From Thiomonas intermedia (GTDB lineage Bacteria; Pseudomonadota; Gammaproteobacteria; Burkholderiales; Burkholderiaceae_C): a stretch of 64,000 nt of DNA. This document shows, one piece after another, positions 8,508 to 18,181 of the stretch. The DNA lies in the NCBI RefSeq assembly GCF_002028405.1, contig NZ_CP020046.1:1736001-1800000 (forward strand), read 5' to 3'. Position numbers and translations under genes: made by a program. Position 1 is the first letter of the stretch, and each line of letters opens with the position of its first letter. The notes below the pieces were generated by a model. It had not been told where the DNA came from. It searched no databases and was given only the letters and a program-made list of their open reading frames with translations.

Positions 8508-9407
8508 ATGGCAACCAAAAAACCCAAAGGACTAGGCCGCGGCCTCGACGTTCTGCTCGGCCCCTCCGTCGAGCTGACGGACACCGATGCCGCCGCCCTG
8601 CGCGAGCTGCGCCTGGACGATCTCGTGCCCGGCCGCTACCAGCCTCGCTCGCAAATGGATGAGGGCGCCCTCTATGAGCTGGCGCAGAGCATCAAGACGC
8701 AAGGCGTGATGCAGCCCGTGCTGGTGCGCTCCCTGCCCGACGGCCGTTTTGAAATCATCGCCGGGGAACGCCGCACCCGCGCCGCCCGCCTCGCTGGGCT
8801 CGACACCGTCCCCGCGCTGGTCAAGGAAGCCGACGACCGGTCCACCCTGTCCATGGCGCTGATCGAAAATCTTCAGCGCGAGGATCTCAATCCGCTGGAA
8901 GAAGCCCGCGGCATCGCCCGCCTGATCGATGAATTCGGCCACACCCATGAACAGGCCGGGCAGGCGGTCGGCCGCTCGCGCACCGCCACCAGCAACCTCC
9001 TGCGCCTGCTGCAACTAGCCGATGCGGTGCAGACCATGCTGCTGGCCGGCGACCTCGACATGGGACACGCCCGGGCCCTGCTGTCGCTGGACAAGGCGCA
9101 GCAGGTTCAGGCGGCGCAGCAGATCCTGGCCAAGCGACTGAGCGTGCGCGAGGCCGAAAAACTGGTTGCGCGAACCCACCAGGGCGAACAAGCCGCCCGC
9201 CCCGTCAAGGCCGCCGCAGCCGCCAAAGACCGCGACTGGAAACGGCTGGAAGAGGAACTGTCCGAGCACTTCACCGCGCCGGTTGAAATCCGCGCCAAAG
9301 CGGTTCGCAAAGGACACCAAAGCGGTGAAGTCGCCATCCGGTTCAGCACCCTGGACGAACTCGACGGGCTGCTCGCCCTGCTGCGCGGCCATCCTGCGGA
9401 TGCCTAG
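8508..9407 (+). CDS. parB: Chromosome-partitioning protein ParB (Spo0J)
   Basis: CTPase and sliding clamp that loads at parS and spreads. The N-terminal KKPKGLGRGLDVLLG is the ParA-interacting segment. The CTP-binding domain holds the GERRTRAARLAGL motif (about residues 85-97) and the ENLQREDLNPLEEA segment, followed by the helix-turn-helix QAVGRSRTATSNLLRLL and a C-terminal dimerisation domain. Length is 299 aa. The ATG at 8508 gives the family N-terminus; the frame is open from 8154 only as a shadow of the hydrolase gene. Its sites, two parS, lie upstream in the same locus. Confidence 0.96.
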   Translation: MATKKPKGLGRGLDVLLGPSVELTDTDAAALRELRLDDLVPGRYQPRSQMDEGALYELAQSIKTQGVMQPVLVRSLPDGRFEIIAGERRTRAARLAGLDTVPALVKEADDRSTLSMALIENLQREDLNPLEEARGIARLIDEFGHTHEQAGQAVGRSRTATSNLLRLLQLADAVQTMLLAGDLDMGHARALLSLDKAQQVQAAQQILAKRLSVREAEKLVARTHQGEQAARPVKAAAAAKDRDWKRLEEELSEHFTAPVEIRAKAVRKGHQSGEVAIRFSTLDELDGLLALLRGHPADA

Positions 9408-9576
9408 AGCGCCGCACCCTTCGCCCCCTTAGGCCTGCTGGCGCCCTGCCGCGCCCGAGCCAGCGCTGGGGCCTCCCAAAAATCGCATGGCTGGCATCTG
9501 TGCCGGAGGACTGGTCCACACAAGGGCTGGCGAGCAAAGCTGCGAGAAATCATGGGCGGACCCGGCGGCCCACGGC

Positions 9577-9771
9577 CTACTTGGTCAAAATCAGCTTGTC
9601 CTGGCGGGTCAGGCGCAGTTGGTAGACCTGTCCCTGATGACGGATCTGCACCACCGCGCCCTGCCGAAACAACTCGCGCGAATGCAGCGTCAGCCCGGGG
9701 TGCGTCATCGACTCGGGAACCGCACCCGTCATCGCCGAAAGCGGCGCCGCCTTACCTGGCGTGGGATTCAT
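9577..9771 (-). CDS. hemP: HemP-family haemin uptake/regulatory protein
   Basis: A 64-aa protein ending in YQLRLTRQDKLILTK, the HemP hallmark, preceded by an SRELF segment as in family members. HemP genes usually stand with haem-uptake receptors, and in Burkholderia a HemP was reported to act in expression of the haem receptor. Here no receptor is adjacent; parB lies downstream on the other strand. The start ATG overlaps the stop codon of a 25-codon upstream ORF (ATGA), so translation is probably coupled. A Fur-like palindrome lies about 155 bp upstream, consistent with iron control. Confidence 0.85.
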   Translation of the reverse strand: MNPTPGKAAPLSAMTGAVPESMTHPGLTLHSRELFRQGAVVQIRHQGQVYQLRLTRQDKLILTK

Positions 9772-9845
9772 TTGGACCACTCCATCACGACCCAGGTCAG
9801 CAGCAGCGCCGCCAACAGACTGAGTCCAAGTTCTGCAAATCCCAT
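9768..9845 (-). CDS. Candidate 25-aa membrane peptide coupled to hemP
   Basis: On the minus strand, ATG at 9845 opens a 25-codon ORF whose product is a single hydrophobic helix (core LGLSLLAALLLTWVVMEW) with a charged C-terminal SK. GGAG lies seven bases before this ATG; an alternative ATG sits two codons earlier at 9851. The stop codon overlaps the hemP start in an ATGA arrangement. The good ribosome-binding site, the transmembrane composition and the coupling argue that it is translated. I recognise no family. Confidence 0.5.
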   Translation of the reverse strand: MGFAELGLSLLAALLLTWVVMEWSK

Positions 9846-9925
9846 CGCCATTCTCCAGGGCTAGCGCCCCGGCAGGCTGGGGCCTCGGCACGGCCCCTAC
9901 TTGGCCGCGTGACGACCATCTTATT

Positions 9926-9944
9926 GCGAATAATTCCTATTCGC
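9926..9944. promoter_or_regulatory. Fur-like operator upstream of hemP
   Basis: GCGAATA-ATTCC-TATTCGC is a perfect 7-bp inverted repeat around an AT-rich centre, in a locally AT-rich patch (9921-9951) between the GGDEF gene stop and hemP. Size (19 bp) and AT-rich symmetry resemble a Fur box, and the hemP neighbour fits iron control. The match to the classic Fur consensus is only partial. Confidence 0.5.
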
Positions 9945-9990
9945 TTAATTGCCCTCGAAGGCGTAGGGATTAGCGCCTGTCAACGCCCGA

Positions 9991-11562
9991 TCAGGCGCAG
10001 TGCATCTCAGTCCGGTTGCGCCCGCCCAGCTTGGCGCGGTACATGGCCTGATCGGCCATCGACAGCACCTCATCAATGTTCCGCGCCGGCCCATCACATC
10101 CCGCGAGACCCAGACTCAGACTCAGGCGCACCACACCGGCCGAGGTCTGGAAGGGATGGGCCGCCACGAACTCCCGGATGCGCTCGGCCACTTCCAGAGC
10201 CTGCGCCGCACGCGCATGCGCAAGCAAAAGGCAGAACTCCTCGCCCCCCATGCGCGCCATCACATCGCCTTCGCGCAACAGCGACAGCACCACCTGCGCG
10301 AACTCCACCAGCACCTCATCGCCCACCGGATGACCATACCGGTCATTGATCAGCTTGAAATGATCGAGGTCGATCAGCACGACGCAAGGTCCTGGCGCTC
10401 CAGGCGGCGCGGCGCGCATGGCCTGCTCGCTCATCGCAAAAAAGCCGCGCCGGCTCTGCAGACCCGTAAGCGGGTCAGTGAACGCCAAGACACGCAACTG
10501 ATGTTCCAGACGCTTCTGCGCCGAAATCTCCACCATGCCCGAGACGATGCAGTCCTCCCCGGCAAACCGCAGCAGACGCATCGAAAACAGCACATCGATG
10601 ACCTGGCCCGACACCGTCTTCAGTCGAACCTCCTCCTGGCGCACGGCCCCCTCGGTCCGCAGGCGCGCGAGCAGCCGCGCACGCAGCGTAGGGTCCTCGT
10701 AAAAATCGGTGCTGAAAACCTCGCCCTGCTTCCTGCCCTGCGGATCGATCAGGTTCTTCGCCGCCGCGTTGAAGCGCAGGACCTTGGCATCCGCCACCCG
10801 AACCAGCACCAGCGGCATGGGCGTGGCATCGAACAGCCGCGCGAGATTCTCCTCACTCTGCTCGGCCTGCTGCCGCGCGTCCTGCGCCGCCTGCGCCTCG
10901 AACTCAAGCCGACGCCGGTCCAGCCAGGCCGTGCGCAGACCCCGACTGAGAGAGACCGCAATCTGCCACCCCGCCACGTTCGCGAACCCGAACAGCACCA
11001 ACGCGATATTCACGTATTTGGTGTCGAACCGCAGCGAACTCCAGACAACCACGGCGAACAGAGCCGTAAAAATGCCACCAATCCACATCGCCTCACGGCG
11101 CAGCACAGGCACATAGGCATAGCCCGCGAAAATCAGCGCCAGCGCCGTGATGGAGTGATAGTCCGCACCGCCCCCATACGCCAGCACCACCAGCAGGAAC
11201 AGCACCATGATGCTGAGCTCGAAACCCAGCAGCGCCGCCCCCACCCGACGGATCGGCGGCGCCGGGCGCGCACTCCCCATGCGCGCGAGCCAGAGGCCCC
11301 AGCCCAGAATCATGAACCGCGCGGCCAACAGACTCCAGTACACCGCAGTGGCCCCGAGGACGGAAAGGTCGGTGAACGTCGCAGAAAGAAAAGCCACTGA
11401 GCCGTAGAGCCCGATCTGCCGTACCCGCGGCCCGAACACGCCCCATTCCGCGCGGATGAAAGCCTCGTCCTGCTCGCGGTCGATGAAAAGGCCATTGCGG
11501 CCGATGCGCCAAGATGTCTCGGGAAGGCCAGATTGGGCCGCGGCGTTTGGGGCAACAGACAT
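9991..11562 (-). CDS. Membrane-bound PAS-GGDEF diguanylate cyclase
   Basis: A 523-aa protein predicted to make cyclic di-GMP. The N-terminal part has about six hydrophobic helices (residues roughly 40-210), then a coiled-coil-like linker (LEFEAQAAQDARQQAEQSEENLARL), a PAS domain (about 235-345) and a GGDEF domain. The active-site loop reads GGEEF and is preceded five residues earlier by REGD, an RxxD inhibitory site, so product feedback is expected. The frame is open to 11862, but MSVAPNAAAQ at 11562 is the first sensible start; its ribosome-binding site is weak. It diverges from the NRPS gene. Confidence 0.88.
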   Translation of the reverse strand: MSVAPNAAAQSGLPETSWRIGRNGLFIDREQDEAFIRAEWGVFGPRVRQIGLYGSVAFLSATFTDLSVLGATAVYWSLLAARFMILGWGLWLARMGSARPAPPIRRVGAALLGFELSIMVLFLLVVLAYGGGADYHSITALALIFAGYAYVPVLRREAMWIGGIFTALFAVVVWSSLRFDTKYVNIALVLFGFANVAGWQIAVSLSRGLRTAWLDRRRLEFEAQAAQDARQQAEQSEENLARLFDATPMPLVLVRVADAKVLRFNAAAKNLIDPQGRKQGEVFSTDFYEDPTLRARLLARLRTEGAVRQEEVRLKTVSGQVIDVLFSMRLLRFAGEDCIVSGMVEISAQKRLEHQLRVLAFTDPLTGLQSRRGFFAMSEQAMRAAPPGAPGPCVVLIDLDHFKLINDRYGHPVGDEVLVEFAQVVLSLLREGDVMARMGGEEFCLLLAHARAAQALEVAERIREFVAAHPFQTSAGVVRLSLSLGLAGCDGPARNIDEVLSMADQAMYRAKLGGRNRTEMHCA

Positions 11563-11703
11563 GAAAAGTCGCGAGAACTTCCCCGCAAAGTAAGGGAAAC
11601 AGCATGCCATCGTAGCCCGATGGAAAACCCGTCTTGAACCCCATGAGGCCGAAAGGAGGAATAGTTCACAGATCCGGTCAGTGTTCGGGCCAAGACGCAG
11701 CAA

Positions 11704-14700
11704 ATGCAAGCCAAAATAGACGCCCGCAAGGAGAATCTTCCTGCATCGCTGCGCAACATCACTCGCCGAATGTCCAACGCTCTTCCGGTTCCTGTGCCTG
11801 ACTGTTCTGCTTCGCAGAACGGTGCCGACATGCGTTGGCCCTTGAGTGAAGTTCAGAACCACATGCTGCTGAGGCAGGAACTGTTCGGCAGCGCCATTTA
11901 CAACATCGGTGTTTCTGTCACCCTAGATGGCCCTTTGGATCAGGCCCTGCTGGAGCAGGCCATTTGCGACATCGTCGTCGCAGAGCCGATGCTGCGCGCA
12001 CGCGTGTTGCAGACACCAGAGGGCCCTTGCTGGCACTTCGACGCGTTCACGACATGGCGCTTGGCTTACACCGACCTCTTTGCGCAGTTCGGATCCTCGT
12101 CGCGCGCCATTCAGGAAGCCGAGCATGCCGTCGCCAAGATAAAAAGCGCACCGATCCAGCCCTATGGCACCGGGCTCTGGAAGAGCGTCCTCTTTCGAAT
12201 TGACGCGCAGCAACACGTCTGGTTGATGTGCTTCAACCACCTACTCCTCGATGGCTATGGGGAGATGCTGCTCGGACAGCGTATCGCCCAGCGCTATAAC
12301 GCCCTGCTCTCCTCGACCACGCAAACCCAGGAACCCGGCCCCCTCTTTCTGCGCTTTATCGAAAGAGAGCAAGCCTACTTGCGCTCGCCCCGCTTCGCTT
12401 CAGACCAAGCGTTCTGGCGAGAGCGCTTTCCTGACAGCGGCGCTGCAAAGGCCCTCTCGCCACCTCACCTTGAGGCCCTTCCCACGCCAATTCAACACCG
12501 GTGGACCCCACCCCCTGCGCAATGGGAAGCCTTCCTGCAGGCGGCAGCCTCCTACGGCTTGACGCCCGCTTTGGCCGTTCTCTTTTTCCTCGCAACCTAT
12601 CTGGCGAGGGTCACCGGCCAGATCGACCTGCTTATTGGCATGCCGCTGCACAACCGAAAGGATCCGGTCGATAAACAGACCCTCGGCCTCTTTGCCAACA
12701 CCCTGCCACTGCGATTGACGGCAACCGGTGACCAAAACCTGCCGTCGATCATGCGTGCTCTGGCAGACGATGCCCGTCAGGTCTGGCGCCACCTGCAATT
12801 CCCGCTCGACCGCGCGCTCGCCGGTCTACCGGCGAAACATGCGGTCTCAGGCATGCCCTTCGACTTGATGGTCTCCTTCGAGCCCTTTCATCCCCACGTG
12901 GCCCTGGGTTCGGCCCGTATGACGTTCTCCCCGTTCAGCGGTCACCCGGGACTCGCGCCCGTTGCCGCCTATGTGCGTGACTATGGCGATTCGCAGAGTG
13001 TGCCCATCGACCTGGTCCTTGATCCGCGCGCGCCCGCCGCGATGACGCACACCGAGCACCTCAGCGATCGACTCGATCGACATCTGTCCAACCTGCTCGC
13101 GCGCCCGGAGCAGCGTCTGTGCGATCTCGACGTCCTGCCAGATCGCGAAAGGGCGGCGTTGGCCGCACTCAACCTGACAGCGCAACCCCGCGCCGGCACC
13201 CAGTGCCTTCACCATCTCGTCTCAGAGCAAGCGCGGCGCACGCCCGATGCGATCGCCGTCCGATTCGGCACAACCCGACTGAGCTACCACGCGTTGGAGC
13301 AGGCCGCTGATCGCCTGGCGCTCAACTTGCGCCGCCTCGGCGTAGGACGCGACGTCAACGTACCCGTGATGATGGAGCGCTGTCCGGCGCTCGTCGTGGC
13401 GCTGCTCGCCGTGCTCAAGGCCGGCGGCGCCTATGTGCCGCTCGATACCGATATTCCCACCGAGCGCCTGCGCCGCATTTTGCAGGACACCGATGCACGC
13501 CTCGTGCTCGCGCAGGAAAGTCTGCATCCCGTCCTCCGCGAAGCCTCGCCCGCAGACCGTACCCCCTTGCAGCTTTTGGACGCCGACCTTGCGGCCACGA
13601 GTGCCGACCTTGGCGACACGCCTTCGGCCGACTGCAGCTCCGACGACCCGGCCCTGGTGATCTTCACCTCGGGCTCCACCGGCCAGCCCAAGGGCGTGGT
13701 CATTCCGCACCGCGCCCTGTGCAACCACAAACTGTGGAATGTGCGCGCCGTGCGGTTCGGCCCCCAAGACCGACTGCTGCAGAAATCGTCGCTGAGCTTT
13801 GACGCCTCGATCTCCGAAATCTTCATGCCACTGATCTGCGGTGCTGCCGTTTACCTGGCCCCACCCGGCCTGCAGCGCGACCTTCCTGCGATGCTGCAAA
13901 CCGTGCGCCATCAGGGCATCACCCATCTCACCCTGGCCCCCTCGACCGCGCGCGCCTTGGTGGACGATCCCTTGCTGCCCTCGTGTACCCGTCTGCGCTA
14001 CCTCCAGTTCGGGGGAGAGCCGCTGGACGCTGCGCTGGCCGCACGCTTCCAGGCCCTGCTGCCCAACGCCCGGCTGCTGAACTTCTACGGCCCGAGTGAA
14101 ACCACCGAAGACAGCACCCTCTACGTCGTCGACGGCCTGATCACCCAGGCGCGCGGCAACCTGCCCGTGGGGCGACCCATCGACAACACCCGCGTCTATG
14201 TCCTCGACGAACAACTGCGCCCGCAACCCTTTGATGTCGTCGGGGAGATCTGCATCGCTGGCTTGGGCGTAGCCCTGGGCTATCTCGGCCAGCCCGAGCG
14301 CACCGCCGAGCGCTTTTTGCCCGACCCCTTCGAGCCGGGCGATCGGATGTACCGCAGCGGCGACCTCGGCTACTGGTCAGCCGACGGACAACTGCACCTC
14401 GTCGGCCGCAACGACGATCAGATCAAGATCCGCGGCTTTCGCATCGAAATTGGAGAGATCGAGCGCAGCCTGTCTGCGCATCCCGCAGTTGCCCAGGCCG
14501 CCGTTGCCGTCTGGATGGCGCAGGCGAACGACCCGCAACTTGCCGCCTACGTCGTGCTGCGCGAAGCGCATGCCGACACCCCGCTGACCGAGCTGCGACA
14601 GGCCCTGGAAGCCAGCCTGCCGCACTACATGGTGCCCAGCGCCTGGCAGGCCCTGCCCGCCCTGCCCCTGACCGCCAGCGGCAAGATCGACAAGCGTCGA

Positions 14701-17700
14701 CTGCCCACGCCGCAAGTGAAAGCGTCCTCGGCCGTCGCCCGCCTGCCGCCCAGAAACCCGACCGAGCAAACATTGTGGTCCATCTGGCATGACGTCCTCG
14801 GCATTGAGGCCTTCGGGGTGCTCGACTCCTTTTTTGAGCTGGGTGGCCATTCGCTCTCCCTGACCCAGGTCCGTTCGCGCATCCTGCAGCAACTCGGCAT
14901 CGAGCTGCCCCTGATCGATCTGTTCAGCCATCTGACCGTGGCCCAGCTGGCGGCGCACATCGACCAGAAGGATCCCGTCGATCACGCCGACGTCATTCCC
15001 GCCGTGCCGCGAGGCGCACCGCTGCCAGCCTCGCTGTCCCAACGCCGCATGTGGGTCATCCAGCAGTTCCACCCGGAATCGGTTGCGTACAACGTCAGCG
15101 GGTCGTTGCGGTTCCGGGGGCCGTTCCACATCGAGCTGTTCGCGCAGGCGCTGGCGCTACTGGTGGCGCGGCACGAAGGTCTGCGCACCTGCTTCACCCT
15201 GCAGGGCAACGAGCCGCGCCAAGTGATCCTCCCCGAACTGCGGCCCCGCTTCGACCTGCGCGATCTGAGCGGCCTGCCTGCCGAGGCTCGCGAATCTGCC
15301 GCGCGGCAGGCGGCGTCCACGTTCACGGCAGAACCCTTCGACCTTTCGGCGGCGCCGCTGTTTCGTCTTTGCCTCATGCGCATGAGCGACGACGAGCACA
15401 TCATGCTCTGGGTCCTGCACCATGCCATCGCCGACAACTGGGCCATGGCCATACTCTCCCGCGACGTGCTCCAGCTCTACGCGGGTCTGCTACAGGGGCG
15501 GACCGACCCTGCCGACATGGGCCTGGCGCCGCTGAGCATCCAATATGCAGACTACGCCGCCTGGCAGCGCAGCGCACCCGCCGCCGCCCGCGAAAACTCT
15601 CTCGAAGATTGGCTGGGCCGTCTGCGAGGCCTGAGCGATCTCCCCTTGCCCACCGACTTTCCACGACCAGCGCAGCCCAGCCACATGGGTCATGCGTTGT
15701 TTGCGCCGATGTCCGAGTCGTTGCAGCAGGCGCTGCGCGACTACGGTGCCAGGCATGGCGTCACCCCCTTCATGCTGCTGCTGGCCAGCTTCAATGTGCT
15801 GCTGGCCCGCATCTGCCGCTGTTCTGACATTGCGGTGGGCACGCCCATAGCCAACCGTCACCATGCCGCGACCGAGCAGCTCGTGGGCACGCTGGTCAAC
15901 ACCCTGGTGATGCGCAACACGGTCGAGATGCAAGCCTCCTTCGACCAGCTCGTGCAACAGGTGCGCGCCACCGCCCTGCACGCCTACGCCCACCAGGACG
16001 CGCCGTTTGACGAGCTGGTCGAGCGCCTCGAGGCCCAGCGCGCCGATCACCCGCAGGGCCTGGTGCGGGTGCTGTTCAACGTGCTCAACGCGCCCACGGG
16101 CAAGCTCGCCGATGTGCCCTTCACCTACGAGGCCTTCGACTTCGACCGGGTCGCCGCGCAGTTCGACCTGTCCATTCACGTCGACACCGAGTTCACCCGG
16201 CGCATCCACCTTGAATACGCCACCGATCTGTTCAGCGCCGAGACCGCCCAGCGTCTGCTCGACAGCTACGTCTTCCTCACCGAACAGCTTCTGGCGCAAC
16301 CCGCACGGCCGGTCTCCAGCCACGCGCTGGTCACGCCCGCGCAGCGCGCCCTGCTCGACCAGTGGAACGCCACGCCGCAGCCGCTGCCCGCCCCGCTGAC
16401 CCTGCCGGCCGCCCTGCAGCTCGACGCGCCCGACCGGCGTGACCGCCCGGCCCTCACCGACGCGCAGGGCCACACGCTGCGCTACGGCGATCTCCACACC
16501 CGCGCCCTCGGCATCGCCCATCACCTGCGCCGCATGGGCGTGGGCCGCGGTGATCGCGTCGGCCTCTGCCTGCATCGCCAGCCGGACATGATGGCCGCCC
16601 TGCTGGGCGTGCTGCACGCCGGGGCCGCCTATGTGCCGCTCGACCCCGGCTTTCCGCCCGAGCGCTTGCGCTATATGGCCACCGACGCGCAACTGCGCTG
16701 CCTGCTCACCCAGGCCGATCTCATGGCCCTGATGGCCGAGACCGGCGTGCCCCAGCTTGCGCTCGACCGCGCGCCGCTGGCGCATCTGCGCTGCGAAGAC
16801 GCCCTCGCGCCCGACCCCGTCCGCGACGCCCGCCCCGACGATCCGGCCTACATGATCTACACCTCCGGCTCGACCGGACGGCCCAAGGGCGTGCAGGTGC
16901 CGCATCGCGCCGTGGTCAACTTCCTGCGCAGCATGGCGCGCGAACCCGGGCTGCGGCGCGAAGACGTCCTGCTGGCCGTCACCACGCTCTCCTTCGACAT
17001 CGCCGTGCTCGAACTGCTGCTGCCGCTGACCGTGGGCGCCCGCGTGATCCTGGCCGACCTGGCCCAGTCGCGCGACCCCTTTGCGCTGCGTGAGCTGCTG
17101 CATGCCCGCCAGCCCACGGCGCTCCAGGCCGCGCCCTCGACCTGGCGCATGCTGCTCGACGCGGGCTGGCGCGGCCAGCGCGGGCTGCGCGCCCTCATCG
17201 GCGGCGAAGCCCTGCCCGCCGACTTGGCCCCGCGTCTGCTGCAGGCCTGCGACGAGGTCTGGAACCTCTACGGCCCGACCGAGACCACCGTCTGGTCGAC
17301 CTGCTGGCGGGTGCAGCCCCGGCAGGCCATCGTGATCGGGCGGCCCATCGCCAACACCCAGGTCTGGATCCTCGACCCCCAAGGCCAGCTCTGCCCCATC
17401 GGCACGCCGGGCGAGATCCACATCGGTGGCGACGGTGTGACACTGGGCTATTTCCAGCGCCCCGAACTCACCGCCGAGCGCTTCATCGCCGACCCTTTCA
17501 GCACCGATCCGCACGCCCGCCTCTACAAGACCGGCGACCTCGGGCGCTGGCGGCACGACGGCCAGCTCGAACACCTCGGCCGTCTGGACCACCAGGTGAA
17601 AATTCGCGGCTTTCGCATCGAGCTCGGCGAAATCGAGGCCGTGCTGCGCGAGCAGGCCGGCGTCGCCAGCTGCGTGCTCACCACCTATGCCCCCACGCCG

Positions 17701-18168
17701 GACGATGTGCGTCTGGTGGCCTACATCGTGCCCCCGCCGGGCACCGCCGCGCCGCTTCCGGGCGACCTGCGTCAGACGCTGCGCCTGCGCCTGCCCGATT
17801 ACATGGTGCCCCAGCACATCGTGCCGCTCGACGCCCTGCCCCTGCTGCCCAACGGCAAACTCGACCGCGCTGCCTTGCCCGCGCCGCGGGCCGATGCGCC
17901 CGCCCGCAAGGCCGGGGCGACGGGTTCGGAACAGCCCGGCACGCCCGAAGAGCACCAGATCGCCGAGATCTGGCACGAGCTGCTCGGCGTCGATCAGGTT
18001 CTGCTCACCGACAACTTCTTCGATCTCGGCGGCCATTCCCTGCTGGCCATGCGCGCGGTCATCGCCATCGAGCAGCAACTGGGCTGGCGCATCGCGCCGC
18101 GCCGTCTCATCTTCGAAAGCCTGGGGCAGATTGCCCGCCCGGCCCTCGGTCGCGGCGACGCCGCCTGA
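11704..18168 (+). CDS. Two-module non-ribosomal peptide synthetase (C-A-T-C-A-T)
   Basis: A 2,154-aa NRPS. Domains in order: C1 (about 45-470; NHLLLDG near 178, keeping the catalytic second His), A1 (495-1010; FTSGSTG near 654, YGPSETT near 794), T1 (LGGHSL near 1048), C2 (1110-1530; HHAIADN near 1239), A2 (1545-2050; YTSGSTG near 1720, YGPTETT near 1856) and T2 (LGGHSL near 2110). No thioesterase, reductase or epimerase follows T2. Hand alignment to GrsA gives the specificity code D-I-L-Q-L-G-L-V-W-K for A2, close to the glycine code, and D-A-S-T-Q-G-F-E-D-K for A1, which I cannot assign. Start choice is uncertain (also ATG 11770 or 11830). The product may be an acyl-X-Gly dipeptide. Confidence 0.9.
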   Translation: MQAKIDARKENLPASLRNITRRMSNALPVPVPDCSASQNGADMRWPLSEVQNHMLLRQELFGSAIYNIGVSVTLDGPLDQALLEQAICDIVVAEPMLRARVLQTPEGPCWHFDAFTTWRLAYTDLFAQFGSSSRAIQEAEHAVAKIKSAPIQPYGTGLWKSVLFRIDAQQHVWLMCFNHLLLDGYGEMLLGQRIAQRYNALLSSTTQTQEPGPLFLRFIEREQAYLRSPRFASDQAFWRERFPDSGAAKALSPPHLEALPTPIQHRWTPPPAQWEAFLQAAASYGLTPALAVLFFLATYLARVTGQIDLLIGMPLHNRKDPVDKQTLGLFANTLPLRLTATGDQNLPSIMRALADDARQVWRHLQFPLDRALAGLPAKHAVSGMPFDLMVSFEPFHPHVALGSARMTFSPFSGHPGLAPVAAYVRDYGDSQSVPIDLVLDPRAPAAMTHTEHLSDRLDRHLSNLLARPEQRLCDLDVLPDRERAALAALNLTAQPRAGTQCLHHLVSEQARRTPDAIAVRFGTTRLSYHALEQAADRLALNLRRLGVGRDVNVPVMMERCPALVVALLAVLKAGGAYVPLDTDIPTERLRRILQDTDARLVLAQESLHPVLREASPADRTPLQLLDADLAATSADLGDTPSADCSSDDPALVIFTSGSTGQPKGVVIPHRALCNHKLWNVRAVRFGPQDRLLQKSSLSFDASISEIFMPLICGAAVYLAPPGLQRDLPAMLQTVRHQGITHLTLAPSTARALVDDPLLPSCTRLRYLQFGGEPLDAALAARFQALLPNARLLNFYGPSETTEDSTLYVVDGLITQARGNLPVGRPIDNTRVYVLDEQLRPQPFDVVGEICIAGLGVALGYLGQPERTAERFLPDPFEPGDRMYRSGDLGYWSADGQLHLVGRNDDQIKIRGFRIEIGEIERSLSAHPAVAQAAVAVWMAQANDPQLAAYVVLREAHADTPLTELRQALEASLPHYMVPSAWQALPALPLTASGKIDKRRLPTPQVKASSAVARLPPRNPTEQTLWSIWHDVLGIEAFGVLDSFFELGGHSLSLTQVRSRILQQLGIELPLIDLFSHLTVAQLAAHIDQKDPVDHADVIPAVPRGAPLPASLSQRRMWVIQQFHPESVAYNVSGSLRFRGPFHIELFAQALALLVARHEGLRTCFTLQGNEPRQVILPELRPRFDLRDLSGLPAEARESAARQAASTFTAEPFDLSAAPLFRLCLMRMSDDEHIMLWVLHHAIADNWAMAILSRDVLQLYAGLLQGRTDPADMGLAPLSIQYADYAAWQRSAPAAARENSLEDWLGRLRGLSDLPLPTDFPRPAQPSHMGHALFAPMSESLQQALRDYGARHGVTPFMLLLASFNVLLARICRCSDIAVGTPIANRHHAATEQLVGTLVNTLVMRNTVEMQASFDQLVQQVRATALHAYAHQDAPFDELVERLEAQRADHPQGLVRVLFNVLNAPTGKLADVPFTYEAFDFDRVAAQFDLSIHVDTEFTRRIHLEYATDLFSAETAQRLLDSYVFLTEQLLAQPARPVSSHALVTPAQRALLDQWNATPQPLPAPLTLPAALQLDAPDRRDRPALTDAQGHTLRYGDLHTRALGIAHHLRRMGVGRGDRVGLCLHRQPDMMAALLGVLHAGAAYVPLDPGFPPERLRYMATDAQLRCLLTQADLMALMAETGVPQLALDRAPLAHLRCEDALAPDPVRDARPDDPAYMIYTSGSTGRPKGVQVPHRAVVNFLRSMAREPGLRREDVLLAVTTLSFDIAVLELLLPLTVGARVILADLAQSRDPFALRELLHARQPTALQAAPSTWRMLLDAGWRGQRGLRALIGGEALPADLAPRLLQACDEVWNLYGPTETTVWSTCWRVQPRQAIVIGRPIANTQVWILDPQGQLCPIGTPGEIHIGGDGVTLGYFQRPELTAERFIADPFSTDPHARLYKTGDLGRWRHDGQLEHLGRLDHQVKIRGFRIELGEIEAVLREQAGVASCVLTTYAPTPDDVRLVAYIVPPPGTAAPLPGDLRQTLRLRLPDYMVPQHIVPLDALPLLPNGKLDRAALPAPRADAPARKAGATGSEQPGTPEEHQIAEIWHELLGVDQVLLTDNFFDLGGHSLLAMRAVIAIEQQLGWRIAPRRLIFESLGQIARPALGRGDAA

Positions 18169-18181
18169 TGCGGCCACCGCC

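Noticed and set aside
9415-9480. Hairpin with following A run after parB as a terminator
   Set aside because: The arms (GCTGGCG and CCAGCGC) pair imperfectly across a long loop and there is no T run on the parB strand.
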